Source: Gammaproteobacteria bacterium (GTDB lineage Bacteria > Pseudomonadota > Gammaproteobacteria > DSM-16500). From it: a stretch of DNA of 64,000 nucleotides. Made by a program: the position numbers and the translations under genes. The stretch is from contig JACDDU010000006.1 in NCBI GenBank assembly GCA_013816845.1, forward strand, positions 62,001-126,000. Reading direction: 5' to 3'. How positions within the stretch are numbered: position 1 is the first letter of the stretch; each line of letters starts with the position of its first letter. A model generated the notes under the pieces. The model was not told the origin of the DNA. It ran no database searches and saw nothing but the letters and a program-made list of their open reading frames with translations. Below, one piece after another: positions 46,770-56,809 of this stretch.

Positions 46770-47333
46770 GGGTTAAACCCCAGTAAGTGTTAATAAATTA
46801 ATTTTATCTTTTACGTATTAAAGCAAAGAAAGCTTAAATTGTTATTTGATTTTAGACATGCCAATACCTTAGGGTTATGCGTTAATAGTGGAACTAATGG
46901 TTTACAAGCATTCTTTAATAATTTTTAATTAAAATTCAATATCATTGCTACAAGATAAACTGCCCATGGTTTAAAATGTTGATAACTTATTTTAAGTTAC
47001 CCGGTAAATTAATTATGGGTAATAACAATTTTTTTTTAGGCGTAAGTAACTGATTAATTAATAATAAATATAGGTTGTTCCGTCATGCTAAACAATACCG
47101 TAAAAATACTTTAGCGTGTTTTCAAAATGAGGACGCGTTATAGACATTTTTTTTATCAAAATTAATTAATTAAATCGATCGCTAAATAAACGCTATACTT
47201 TAGAAAGGTATAATTTAATTCGACTTATCAAATTAATAAAAATTTTATAACTTAACTACATAAGCACATCTTTGGTGCATGCTTTACTCTTATTATTAAT
47301 ATTTTGTGTTACTTTAATACTTAGGAGGACATT
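46770..47333. other. Long AT-rich intergenic region
   Basis: 564 bases with frequent stops in all frames and no repeat I can recognise. It separates the oxygenase operon from the divergent small gene at 47334. Confidence 0.35.
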
Positions 47334-47855
47334 ATGTTTAATAAGACCAACGGAGCGTTTGATCTGGCAGGGCTTGATGATTTTATCGAAAAGCCAAGCT
47401 ATGATTGTAATGAAGATGAACTGGAAAATGGTGTTAAAAAGATATTAAACCTCCTTGGTGAAAAACCCTCTGCGATAATGAATATCATTGCAAGCCATCC
47501 ATTTATTCCTGCGAGTTTTCTTCTCGATGACCTTGCTGAGAAGATGAATAAAAGAAATAATAAAGAACAACTTGTCTTACTATTTGATGCATGCTCAAAT
47601 GATTTGATTGAAGCGTGTCTGTGGAATCTGCATGATTTGGAAAGATGTATTAAGTCAATACCGACATACCGAGATAGAATTATTAAGAAGGTACTTTCAA
47701 ATGAAAATTGGATTAAAAGAATTTTTGATGGGGATAAAGAGCCCGCCAAAACTTTAAAAGAAATTGAAGAAAAATATCCTGATTATAACGATGAATTCAT
47801 TGAAAGTTATAATCAGTTTTATAATGACGCAAATTTTCTTTCTAAGAAATACTAA
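47334..47855 (+). CDS. Unrecognised acidic helical protein
   Basis: This 173-residue frame has an excellent AGGAGG 5 bases before the ATG, so it is very likely expressed. The product is polar and predicted helical, with repeating short helical pairs (EDELENGVKKILNLLGEKP, ASFLLDDLAEKMNKRNN), and has no signal peptide or motif I know. It may be an effector-like orphan. Confidence 0.6.
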   Translation: MFNKTNGAFDLAGLDDFIEKPSYDCNEDELENGVKKILNLLGEKPSAIMNIIASHPFIPASFLLDDLAEKMNKRNNKEQLVLLFDACSNDLIEACLWNLHDLERCIKSIPTYRDRIIKKVLSNENWIKRIFDGDKEPAKTLKEIEEKYPDYNDEFIESYNQFYNDANFLSKKY

Positions 47856-48093
47856 TACATCAAAATGTAAGACGATACTTGACCTATCCTATACTTCATA
47901 CCGTATATTTGCTCCGCAGGAAGATATTCTAGCGAAGAATAATCAGTAAAATTCATCTGAAAACTAAAATCATGAACTTGTTCATTTGATGATATACCAA
48001 CCGAAAATCTTTTTTGCTTAAGTCAAATCTCAGAGGGAATAGGGGATTTGGAAACGATGGTAAGCCCTAACTAAATGATTTTTTTTAGTAAAA

Positions 48094-48766
48094 TTATTTA
48101 ATTTTAGGGTGCCAATTATTATATAATTCACGAATTTCCGCTTTATTACCCGGAACGATAGATAGAAATAATCTTTCTTCATGTGCCTTGTCGTTGCGCT
48201 GCAGGCGAAATGGCTTGCGAGAGTGCAAGCATGTTTGCAATGACTTCTCTATTTGCAGAATCAAATTGAAGAGAATTAAATTTCGGTCTTAAATCATGAG
48301 GAAGGGGATAAAACAAACTTGCAGGCCCTTTAAGGGTAAATAATCCTTTATATTGAATTCCTGTATACGGTGGGTAATAGTAACCATCAGTATGCCAGCG
48401 AGGCGTATCCCAAAGATCAGTAGCGATGGATGCTCTAACAGTTACCCAGGCTGTTTCTTTTCCGAATCCTATAATAACCTCCTTGACGAGTTCATCAATT
48501 AAGATTGAAATGGATTGGGATAAATCAGCATTATTTGGATTTAATGATTTTATAAACGCATCCAGTTCATTTACTATTTGATCTAATGTTCCAAAATTAT
48601 CATATGCGCGCGGCGTGTCGATACGCATATTATTTAATTTATTAATTTCTTCCTCAGATAATTCAATATTAAAATTAATAAATGGTTTATTTGCATTTAA
48701 TCTTCTTAAAGAATTTTTAACTTCACTAACTATTGAGATCTTTTGCATAACATGACCGTTTCCCAA
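48094..48766 (-). pseudogene. Possible oxygenase-like gene, frameshifted near its 3' end
   Basis: The open frame ends at 48179 with AAQRQGT, but a one-base shift near 48185 continues coding-quality sequence, HEERLFLSIVPGNKAEIREL then YNNWHPKIK, to a stop at 48094. The core TPRWHTDGYYYPPYTGIQYK and LKGPASLFYPLP contains an H-x-D motif and recalls DUF1826/cupin-type oxygenases that bind a metal. The real start is probably the ATG at 48748. Either a true C-terminal truncation or an assembly indel explains the break. It lies about 1.3 kb from the Fe/2OG oxygenase operon. Confidence 0.6.
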
Positions 48767-49232
48767 TTTCTATTGTCTAAATTATATCATCTCTTGCAGC
48801 TTTTCGTGCAGAACCACCATCTTTTTCCAATGGGGAAGCTCTTTTGTTGCCTCTGCGGTATTTATTTCGGTGACAGCTCGATTTTGTCATCGTATTGTTT
48901 TATTGGAAGGCTGACAGGTTGAGCTATAAGTTGTAATCATTGCAATGCTTTCTAAAATTGCAATACTGAATACTTCTTTGACGAGTTTATCATAAAGCAG
49001 AAGCGAGCAAGGATAATTTAAGAAAAATAAAAGTATGCTAATTGTATTGCCATTCTGCATTTTGCAGTACTGATAAGCCTTAAATGGACAAGTTAAAGGT
49101 GGAAGCATTATTCCGATTTGTTAGACACAAAATAATTAAAAAATTTTAGTTAATCTCTATACTTATTTTCATCCTAAGTTTATTATCAGCGAGCTTTATA
49201 AGCTTCATTTGAATCTACAAGGAGTGTTTTGT
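48767..49232. other. Intergenic region, no gene assigned
   Basis: 466 bases between divergent genes. A short leftward frame around 48790-48870 has plausible composition but no start and no family. Nothing else is seen. Confidence 0.3.
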
Positions 49233-50639
49233 ATGTTTGTCATTAAAAAGTCTAGCTATTTATTTTCAATTTCAACTTTTTTATTTTATTCCATGGCTAG
49301 TTATGCTTTCAACTCTCATATTGCTGTTGGGACTTATTTAGAAAAAAATAGTTTCGCGCCTTTATTACTTACCAGTCATAACAATGGACTTACTTGGGCC
49401 CACAATAAAAATATTAGCGGACTGCCTCCCCACTTAGGTAATCTAAGCATCGATTATATAAATTGCGATGCAAGTACCTGCGTTGCTGGCGGACAAAGCC
49501 AAATCGGGCAAACGATCCACCCAGTATTGTTAGTAAGTAATGATAAAGGAAACACTTGGTCTTATATCAATAAAATTTCTGGTTTTCCCTCCCAGGCGGA
49601 TAAATTAAATATAAAGGCAATCCGCTGCACAGAGAACAGTTGCATCGTAGCGGGGCAATTGCATACCAATCAAAAAGATATGCCTATGCTACTTGTTAGT
49701 ACCAACCATCATACATCTTGGTCACTGATACCCAATATTGCAGGTCTACCACAAACTTATTATGCATCTATCAGTTCCCTAAGCTGCACAGAGCACACCT
49801 GTATTGCTGTCGGTGAATATATTATAAATAAAAGCAAAATCCCGCTTCTTTTACGAAGTATTGATGGTGGTCAATCATGGTCATTGAAATCCATTCCGGC
49901 TCTTCCAGCAGATATATGGCGCTCTTATCTCGATGCCGTAGAATGTTCAGGAAATACTTGCATTATCGGTGGAAGTTATCGAACGATCAAAAATAGTTTT
50001 ACAGAAAAATTATTATTAGCAGTGAGCCATGATAAGGGTGCGTCGTGGAAGCTGATAGAAACGATTACTGACTTTCCACAAAACGTGGATTTTAACTCAC
50101 CTATTAAATATATTCATTGCAAACAAAATCAATGTGTGACAAGTGGACAATATGATGAAAACTCAATGACCAGTTATCCACTTATCTTAACGAGTGCTGA
50201 CAATGGTGATTCTTGGTCTGCTGTTAAAACAATTTCGGGACTTTCTCATTTCCAGCAATTTAGCTTAAATACGGGCCCAATGGATTGTAGTGGCAGTACA
50301 TGTGTGATTACAGGAATGAAAGTAAATGAACCTTATCATGGCAATCCTTCGCCTTTATTATTAATTAGTCAAAATCACGGTCATTCATGGTCTGCAATTA
50401 ATTTGGTTTTAGGTTTCCCTTATCGACAAGTGCAAGAAATTAATACTTATGCAGTTCATTGCAAAGATATGACCTGCATGGTAAGCGGGTCTTATCTTGA
50501 TAAATTAACCCATGATGCTACTAAGACCGTTCCCATGTTACTTGTGAGTCAGACGAAAGGTTTAACCTGGACATTTAACTTGCCGTTAAACCAAACGGTG
50601 GGTGAATTACACAATTTAGCGATAATAAATGAAGTATAA
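49233..50639 (+). CDS. Exported Asp-box (BNR-like) beta-propeller protein with repeated Cys pairs
   Basis: After a signal peptide (cleaved near SYA), the protein consists of eight similar repeats of about 55 residues. Each has an Asp-box-like turn such as SNDKGNTWSYI, SIDGGQSWSLK, SHDKGASWKLI or SADNGDSWSAV, and seven carry a C-x4-C pair (CDASTC, CTENSC, CTEHTC, CSGNTC, CKQNQC, CSGSTC, CKDMTC). This predicts a disulfide-stabilised propeller. Asp-box propellers include sialidases, but the catalytic Arg triad and Tyr/Glu pair are not recognisable, so binding rather than hydrolysis is likely. AAGGAG lies 8 bases before the ATG at 49233; the frame extends to a TTG at 49209. Confidence 0.8.
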   Translation: MFVIKKSSYLFSISTFLFYSMASYAFNSHIAVGTYLEKNSFAPLLLTSHNNGLTWAHNKNISGLPPHLGNLSIDYINCDASTCVAGGQSQIGQTIHPVLLVSNDKGNTWSYINKISGFPSQADKLNIKAIRCTENSCIVAGQLHTNQKDMPMLLVSTNHHTSWSLIPNIAGLPQTYYASISSLSCTEHTCIAVGEYIINKSKIPLLLRSIDGGQSWSLKSIPALPADIWRSYLDAVECSGNTCIIGGSYRTIKNSFTEKLLLAVSHDKGASWKLIETITDFPQNVDFNSPIKYIHCKQNQCVTSGQYDENSMTSYPLILTSADNGDSWSAVKTISGLSHFQQFSLNTGPMDCSGSTCVITGMKVNEPYHGNPSPLLLISQNHGHSWSAINLVLGFPYRQVQEINTYAVHCKDMTCMVSGSYLDKLTHDATKTVPMLLVSQTKGLTWTFNLPLNQTVGELHNLAIINEV

Positions 50640-51276
50640 TGAGCGGTTGCGTCAGTCGTTTGTAAGGATTTATATGATATTTAATGATGCAGTATTCATC
50701 TGATATTTGGTTCAATTGATTAACCATCCAAAAATCATCAGTAAAATTTACAAATACTTATCATTGCAAGCGGGCAACAGGGGAATGTGATTGAAAATTA
50801 TCTACCCATTATTAGTTTGTTGGCCCTGCCGATAAATTAAACACAGTTAGTGAAGCCAAATGTCCGTTAAAAAATTTAAATGCTTTTAATAGACTATTGT
50901 GGGTATTTCTTTATGAAGACCCTTTAAAATATAACGGTATTTGCAGAGGTAGTTGGATTCTTCAGTTACAGAGATATAATATTGGGCAAAATATCTTATT
51001 GCACTGTAGCATCCGTGTCGAACGATGGGAGAGTAGTAATGTTACACAATAATTTCAGTGAAAAAAACAAGATATCGTTGCAGTTTTACGCGACATACAG
51101 CCCAGCATAAATGTAATAGAGAAGGAATCACGCAGAAAACAGACAAAAAAATTACAATTAATCCGTGATCGAAGTGAATTAGGGTTAGAATTAAGTGATG
51201 AAAATTTGAAAAAGCTTAATAATATAACCATTTCATAGATTGAACTCAAAATTAAGATAAATAAAAGAGCGATAAG
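50640..51276. other. Intergenic region containing a broken small gene
   Basis: No intact gene is seen in the first 400 bases. The right part holds the frameshifted small frame described at 51039-51239. Confidence 0.35.
51039..51239 (+). pseudogene. Small gene broken in an A7 run
   Basis: An ATG at 51039 with GGGAG upstream opens a frame that fails after a run of seven A (51061-51067). One more A would give a continuous 66-residue product ending ELGLELSDENLKKLNNITIS. That tail resembles ELSEEEINKLNNMRID in the broken gene at 48094-48766, so it may be a fragment of a paralogue. It could be decay, phase variation or an assembly error. Confidence 0.35.
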
Positions 51277-52359
51277 ATGATTAATGATATAGAAGTCAAA
51301 GCATATTCTGATGGTGTCGCATTACGTATAACATTTAGTGACCCTAATCTTTATAAAACAATAAAAGAAAAGTACAAGCTTAATTCTTTTATGTGTGAGG
51401 ATGAAAAATTATTTTTGCATTACCAAAAAAGCTACGCTAGTTTGGATAAATTACATAACTTGTTAGATGAAATTGACAAAGCAGCCCATGATAAAAGTAA
51501 TAGAGATTGTTTGGCATTGATCCTTCAGGCAAAAACAAATTTGGAAAAAAATAAGTATAAAAAATTAAACGACGCACCACTCACAAATTATATGAATAGA
51601 AATGCGTTATATAAAACTATTCCTTTAGAGTCTCATCATACTCTAAGTCCGAAGAGTGTGAAAAAAAGACCTGAAATAACCGGAGAAATTGATGTGCAAA
51701 TCCAAAAGGTTAACAATTTATATACAAAATTTGAAACCTTTTATAACTTAAAAATCTTTCTCAATACTTCAAAAGCAATTCTTGACGAAATAGTAGAACG
51801 GTATGATATTCCCATTAAATCAAACATTTTGAGAATACAACAGAATGAATGGATGTATGAGTTATCTCAAACATACAAATTCGCTCACCGAGGACAGCTG
51901 GCAAATTTAATTGCCTTTCTCCTAGAGAAAAAATTTATTTCGGGTGAACGAGGTAAGGAGTTGACGGAAAATTTGATGAATACACCGCCTTGCAAAGATT
52001 CTGATTTAACACCTTTGTTCAACGGCGAACCCTTAACAAAAGATTATATATATGAAAAGCTCACTGTTGCATGGGACCCTTATTATGATTCGGCAGAGCT
52101 ACATCGTACTGAAGAAGCAAAGCAAAGTGATTTAACATTTCTTAACCAAAATTTATTTGAAGAAATAGAAAAAAAGTTCTCGACATTATTTTCTAATCAG
52201 TCTTATGGTTTAATTCAAAAATTAATCCTAGTCTGTAAAGATAATACTCATTGGTTTGAAAATAAATATCAAGAAAAGCTCGCAATTTTAATAGATAAGT
52301 ATCAATCCATAGCAGACAGTCATCATGAAACTGTACCAACTAAGTCTTTTAACCCATAA
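51277..52359 (+). CDS. Unrecognised 360-residue protein
   Basis: I do not recognise the family. The first 75 residues look like a small alpha/beta domain (VALRITFSDPNLYKTIKEKY), the rest is helical and charged with many Lys and Glu residues. There is no signal peptide, membrane segment or catalytic motif. Composition fits a type IV-secreted effector of Legionellales, which is only a suggestion. The ribosome site is weak (GCGATAAG). Confidence 0.55.
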   Translation: MINDIEVKAYSDGVALRITFSDPNLYKTIKEKYKLNSFMCEDEKLFLHYQKSYASLDKLHNLLDEIDKAAHDKSNRDCLALILQAKTNLEKNKYKKLNDAPLTNYMNRNALYKTIPLESHHTLSPKSVKKRPEITGEIDVQIQKVNNLYTKFETFYNLKIFLNTSKAILDEIVERYDIPIKSNILRIQQNEWMYELSQTYKFAHRGQLANLIAFLLEKKFISGERGKELTENLMNTPPCKDSDLTPLFNGEPLTKDYIYEKLTVAWDPYYDSAELHRTEEAKQSDLTFLNQNLFEEIEKKFSTLFSNQSYGLIQKLILVCKDNTHWFENKYQEKLAILIDKYQSIADSHHETVPTKSFNP

Positions 52360-52645
52360 AAATTTTTAATAGTATTTTACGAATGGCCATTGAGAAAGAT
52401 CCAATTGAAGTAATTTATCAATATTAAATTATTGATAATTATGATTAAAAAATTTCAAGTATGGCCTGACCCTTTATCCAAGGCTTCAAAACGAAAAACC
52501 GCAATATTTTACCTGCCAAATCACTACATAAAATTTAGTTGTCATAAAAATCCTTGGTAGGAAAGAGACGAAGAATATGTATAATTCAAATTTCAGTACA
52601 GGACTTAAAAAATAATCTTTAGAAGCAAAGAGTCATCAATGACAA

Positions 52646-52984
52646 ATGGATACTGAGTATAAAGACGATGTTATGAAAAATTTTATTGATCAGAATTATA
52701 ATGACATTGCTTTTAATTTATTTACCCCCGAAGAAGTTATGACAAGATTAAATTCAGCTCATTTTGATTTTATGAGTATTTCACTTAAAAAATTTTTGTT
52801 AATAATTAATCCGCAGGATATAGACTTTAGCTTACAATGTTTGATCGAAGCTACACCTAAAATTCTAAATGATTCGAAATTTTATCATTGGGTTCCTAAA
52901 ATCCTTCACGAGCATATCAGGCGTTATGGTAGAGCCTGGGCCGCACATGAAGTGATGATGTGGCCAAGGTTTTTCAATCCTTAG
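52646..52984 (+). CDS. Small unrecognised protein
   Basis: A 112-codon frame whose product is largely helical (EEVMTRLNSAHFDFMSISLKK), ending AAHEVMMWPRFFNP. No family is recognised and no clear ribosome site is seen. It overlaps the convergent exporter gene by 11 bases at the 3' end. It could be the 5' part of a truncated longer gene. Confidence 0.4.
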   Translation: MDTEYKDDVMKNFIDQNYNDIAFNLFTPEEVMTRLNSAHFDFMSISLKKFLLIINPQDIDFSLQCLIEATPKILNDSKFYHWVPKILHEHIRRYGRAWAAHEVMMWPRFFNP

Positions 52985-54056
52985 AATTAGGTGGTGTCCC
53001 CATTATAAAACTAAGCGATTCGAATGATTGAATATTATGGAAAATAACTTTAATTATACTAAGTATCGGTATTGTAATAACAAAACCGATAATGCCAAAA
53101 AGTAAGCCACCTAATAACATACCAATTATTATAGAGAAGGGATTCAAACCAACTTTATCACCAATAATATTAGGCGAAATAAGATTTCCTTCTAAAAACT
53201 GAATGAATGAAAATATAAGAATGACGCCAACTGGGTACCAAATGGAGTTCATTGTCATTAATGAGAAAAGTATAGGTAATGATGCGCCAATTAATATGCC
53301 AATATAGGGTATAACTAGTAAAAATGCAGCTAAAATTCCAAAGAAGAACGCGTGAGGTATTCCAATAGCTAATAATCCAAGAACATTCAATATGGCAACA
53401 ATAAAGATATCTAAGGAAAGCCCGATAAAATATAGTTTAATGATAGTCACACTTTCTTCAATTATTTTTTTTATACGACGATGATTTTTTTGTGCAGTGA
53501 TTTTAAATAAAAAGGTAACTAGGAACTGACGATAATAAAGTAAAAAAAATAATGAAAGCAAAAAAAATACAAACGATGTCAATATATTTTTAGTTAGCCC
53601 AATTATATAATTCACGTAAGATGATATACTTTTACCTATATTACTAAGCGAAGCTGTTAAATAATCTGTTTGCTTGGGCGGCTTTATATCTAGTTTAGCG
53701 GCTCCCCATTGTTTAATTGAGTCTACATAGGATCCCAATTTGCCAAAGCTAGCGTTAAAATCAAAATTAATATTTGCTATTTGTACTGAAATGCAAAAAA
53801 AGATAAGAAGCAAAACAAACATGACAAGTAATACAGATGCCAAACTGCTAAAGAATCTTGGCATGATTTTCTCAAATACGGAGCATAGAGGAGACAAGCC
53901 TATCGCGAATATTATGCTAAGTATTAACGGGTCAAAAAAGATACTCAAATGATCAATAACATGCCAAGTTAGTATAATACTTCCTATAATAAAGAAGTAC
54001 TTAATATATGTAGGAATTTGTATCCTATCGTTAGTTCTCACTATCTTTCCCTGCAA
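52974..54056 (-). CDS. AI-2E family (PerM/YdiK-like) membrane transporter
   Basis: The 360-residue protein has the seven to eight membrane helices and conserved loops of PF01594: GLSPLCSVFEKIMPR, LFFLLYYRQFLVTFL, VLGLLAIGIPHAFFFGILAAFL, VIPYIGILIGASLPI and LEGNLISPNIIGDKVGLNPF. Family members include exporters of autoinducer-2 and antiporters; the substrate here is unknown. The TTG at 54056 lacks a ribosome site, while GTG at codon 6 is preceded by GGGAA and may be the true start. Confidence 0.85.
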   Translation of the reverse strand: MQGKIVRTNDRIQIPTYIKYFFIIGSIILTWHVIDHLSIFFDPLILSIIFAIGLSPLCSVFEKIMPRFFSSLASVLLVMFVLLLIFFCISVQIANINFDFNASFGKLGSYVDSIKQWGAAKLDIKPPKQTDYLTASLSNIGKSISSYVNYIIGLTKNILTSFVFFLLSLFFLLYYRQFLVTFLFKITAQKNHRRIKKIIEESVTIIKLYFIGLSLDIFIVAILNVLGLLAIGIPHAFFFGILAAFLLVIPYIGILIGASLPILFSLMTMNSIWYPVGVILIFSFIQFLEGNLISPNIIGDKVGLNPFSIIIGMLLGGLLFGIIGFVITIPILSIIKVIFHNIQSFESLSFIMGTPPNSKD

Positions 54057-54424
54057 TGAAAATATATTCTCTAAGAAATAATATCACAGACCCTGTATAA
54101 ATATCGGTTATAAACAGTTTATAGCCTGGTGGTAGGGTAAGTTATAATTTAAATCGTTGAAAACATATTTATTTCTGGATCAATGGCCTTTGTCTAACCT
54201 AAAGCAGAGCTTTACCTTTCTAAATAGAAATAACTGCGTAAAAAAAATGTCATTAAATTTTCATACCTAATGAGGCCGCCTGACATATCCAGCAAAAAGT
54301 TTCGTTCATTTTTTTATGGGTGGGGTAGGTGTAGGTGGCTCACGGTTAGATTGGCAATTACTTTTGATTGGTTCGTATCTAAAAAGATTATTGAATAAAG
54401 AAATAGGTAACTACTTCTTCTTTA
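54057..54424. other. Intergenic region upstream of the IS256 remnant
   Basis: No gene is seen in these 368 bases. The left end of the IS256-type element should fall here, but I could not define its terminal repeat. Confidence 0.3.
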
Positions 54425-55587
54425 TTGTCTTTGTTCATCTGTCCAACAGCCATTGATAAGCTTAAATTGGATCCATCATTGATCGGCAAAGATGGCATAC
54501 TTACCCCATTAATTAAAGAAATTCTCGAAGCAACATTAGATGGAGAAATGGATTCTCACTTGCAAGACTGCAAAGTACAAGACCAAGCTAATCGGCGTAA
54601 TGGTAAATTAAAAAAGCTCATGAAAACTGGGACTGGCTCTTTTGAACTTAATTAAGAAACGACAAACCGTCTTGAACGAATTACTCGATAATAAAGTTCT
54701 ATCGTTGTACGCCGCTGGAATGAGCTATGAGACGATAAAAGATCACTTGTCTGATATATGGCCTTTGAAATATCTCCTGCTAAATCAGCCTCATTACCGA
54801 TAAATTAATGCCTATAATCACAGGAGTGGCATAACCAACCATTAGAAAAGGTCTATCCAATTGTATTTCTAGATGCCATGCATTTTAAAGTTCACGAAGA
54901 AGGCAAAGTAACGAGCAATGCTTTTTACTTTATCCTTGGTATTAACAAAGAGGGGATTAAAGATACTTTAGGAATGTATCTTTCTGAAAATGAAAGCGCA
55001 CATTTTTGGTTAGGTGTGCTGAATGATTTACGTGCATAGGCTTAGAAGATATTTTAATAGCAAGCATTGATGGTCTAAAAGGATTTCTGGAAGCTATCGC
55101 GCAAGCATTCCCAAAACGGAAATTCAACTTTGTGTCGTGCATCAGATTCGCAACTCACTCAAATATGTTGTGAGCAAAGATCAAAAGTCTTTTATGCTTG
55201 ATTTAAAACTGGTTTATAAGCTACTAGCAAAGATTTAGCGGAACATCGCCTGCTGGAATTAGGAAAGAAGTGGGAAAAGAAAAATATCCTGCTGTTATCA
55301 AATCATGGCAAGCAAATTGGGACGCACTATCGCAATACTTTAAATATCCGGAAGATCTTCGCCGGGTGATCTATACTACTAATATTATCGTGGGTTTTCA
55401 ACGTCAAGTGCGCAAATATACGAAAAGTAAATACGCATTCACTAGCGAAAATGCATTAATAAAATTAATTTATTGTGCCTGCCAAAAAATACTGGAAAAA
55501 TGGAATGCGCCTATGCACAATTGGGCGTTAACCATTTCTCAACTTCAAATTTATTTTGAAGACCGTTTAAGCTTAGAGCTGAGGTGA
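54425..55587 (+). pseudogene. IS256-family (mutator-type) transposase, multiply frameshifted
   Basis: Pieces of one transposase lie in order in different frames. They are the N-terminal LIKEILEATLDGEMDSHL with RRNGK; the DDE core VYPIVFLDAMHFKV (first Asp) and ASIDGLKGFLEAIAQAFP (second Asp); then the end WDALSQYFKYPEDLRRVIYT and WNAPMHNWALTISQL. At least three frame breaks and internal stops make it inactive. The element can no longer move by itself; its ends are not defined. Confidence 0.9.
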
Positions 55588-55756
55588 TTTTAGAATGACA
55601 CAGTTTGATGACCGCTCTCGCAAAACTAGCAGTCCGATTGATGATGGTAATTTTATGTATTTATAATTAATAAAACTACATATTGTTGCTGAAGCATCTA
55701 AAACTGCAGATATCTCAAAAAGATTCATCGCGTCTCCATTAAAGGCTACAAATACT

Positions 55757-56770
55757 TTAATCTGCAGGTTTTATTTTGTTGGTAATAGCATCCGCAATAG
55801 TATTTCCCTTTGTAAGATGCTGACTGGGTGGCCAACCTTCGCGTTGTTTCTCGCGATTACCATCTGTTGTTTCTGTTTGATCGTGCCAAAGGATAGTTTG
55901 CGTAGGAAATGGAATATCTATTCCTTCTTCATGAAAGCGTTTCTTTATTCCGCTTAACACCTTCCCCCTGATACGTAGCACCTCAAGCTGCTTTGGTGCT
56001 GTCCACCAACGTGCTCTTAGACTATTATAATATGCTCCTAATTCGACTATAATAACTTCTGGTGCGGGTTCCTTTATAATCGTATTAATACTACCTAATA
56101 TTTCCCGGATTATTTGAGATGCTTTTTGTAGATCGTCACTAGAACCAATACCAATATCATATTCTGAACAACGCATCCCATAAGTAGTATTAACCGTAAT
56201 CGCATTTGTATAAATTTCTCCATTGGGTATTAGAATACGACGCCCGTCGTATGATTTTAAAAAGGTTGTGCGTGTATCCACAAATTCCACTGCTCCCTCA
56301 AAATCTTTATACTTTATCTCATCACCAATTTTAAAAGGTTCCTGTAGAAGGATTAAAACACCAGATAAATAATTCTGTAATATATCTTTAAAAGCGAAAC
56401 TAAGAGCCAACCCTCCTAAACCTAACCCTGCAAGTAAATCAGCTGGTGTAATAGAGGGAAAGATGACTGCTAAACTTATTAATATACCAGCTAATATAAA
56501 ACCCCATTGGGCTAGCCTTGCAATCACGAGAGCTACATTATAATGACGTCTGTTTATCATTACATTCTTAATAATACTTCGAGCTAACTTACCCGCTATG
56601 AAAAAAATTATAAATACAAAAAGTCCAATCGCAAATATTGGCAACGCTTGTAAAAAATTTTGAAGAATTAAATTCAATTTTTGCCATATCGTTGTAATAT
56701 TAGGTGCATGGATAGATAGCTTAGCTGTTAAATCATTCTCGATAAGTGGAATTCCATCAAATGTAATCAT
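55757..56770 (-). CDS. MscS-family mechanosensitive channel
   Basis: Three membrane helices (about residues 42-66, 84-106 and the pore helix) precede the MscS cytosolic domain. The pore helix region GLGLGGLALSFAFKDILQNYLSG, with Gly/Ala spacing, is followed by LLQEPFKIGDEIKYKDFEG and RRILIPNGEIYTN. MscS channels open under membrane tension and release solutes on osmotic downshock. AAGGA lies 7 bases before the ATG. It is 39 bases downstream of the DUF2254 gene and probably co-transcribed with it. Confidence 0.92.
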   Translation of the reverse strand: MITFDGIPLIENDLTAKLSIHAPNITTIWQKLNLILQNFLQALPIFAIGLFVFIIFFIAGKLARSIIKNVMINRRHYNVALVIARLAQWGFILAGILISLAVIFPSITPADLLAGLGLGGLALSFAFKDILQNYLSGVLILLQEPFKIGDEIKYKDFEGAVEFVDTRTTFLKSYDGRRILIPNGEIYTNAITVNTTYGMRCSEYDIGIGSSDDLQKASQIIREILGSINTIIKEPAPEVIIVELGAYYNSLRARWWTAPKQLEVLRIRGKVLSGIKKRFHEEGIDIPFPTQTILWHDQTETTDGNREKQREGWPPSQHLTKGNTIADAITNKIKPAD

Positions 56771-56809
56771 TCCATGTTTCCTTAAAATTTTATATCTATT
56801 TTTATAAAG

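Noticed and set aside
48790-48872. Leftward stretch with protein-like composition near the frameshifted oxygenase gene
   Set aside because: No start codon, no ribosome site and no family I can name with confidence.
49233-50639. Active sialidase
   Set aside because: Asp boxes are present but the catalytic Arg triad and Tyr/Glu pair of sialidases are not recognisable.
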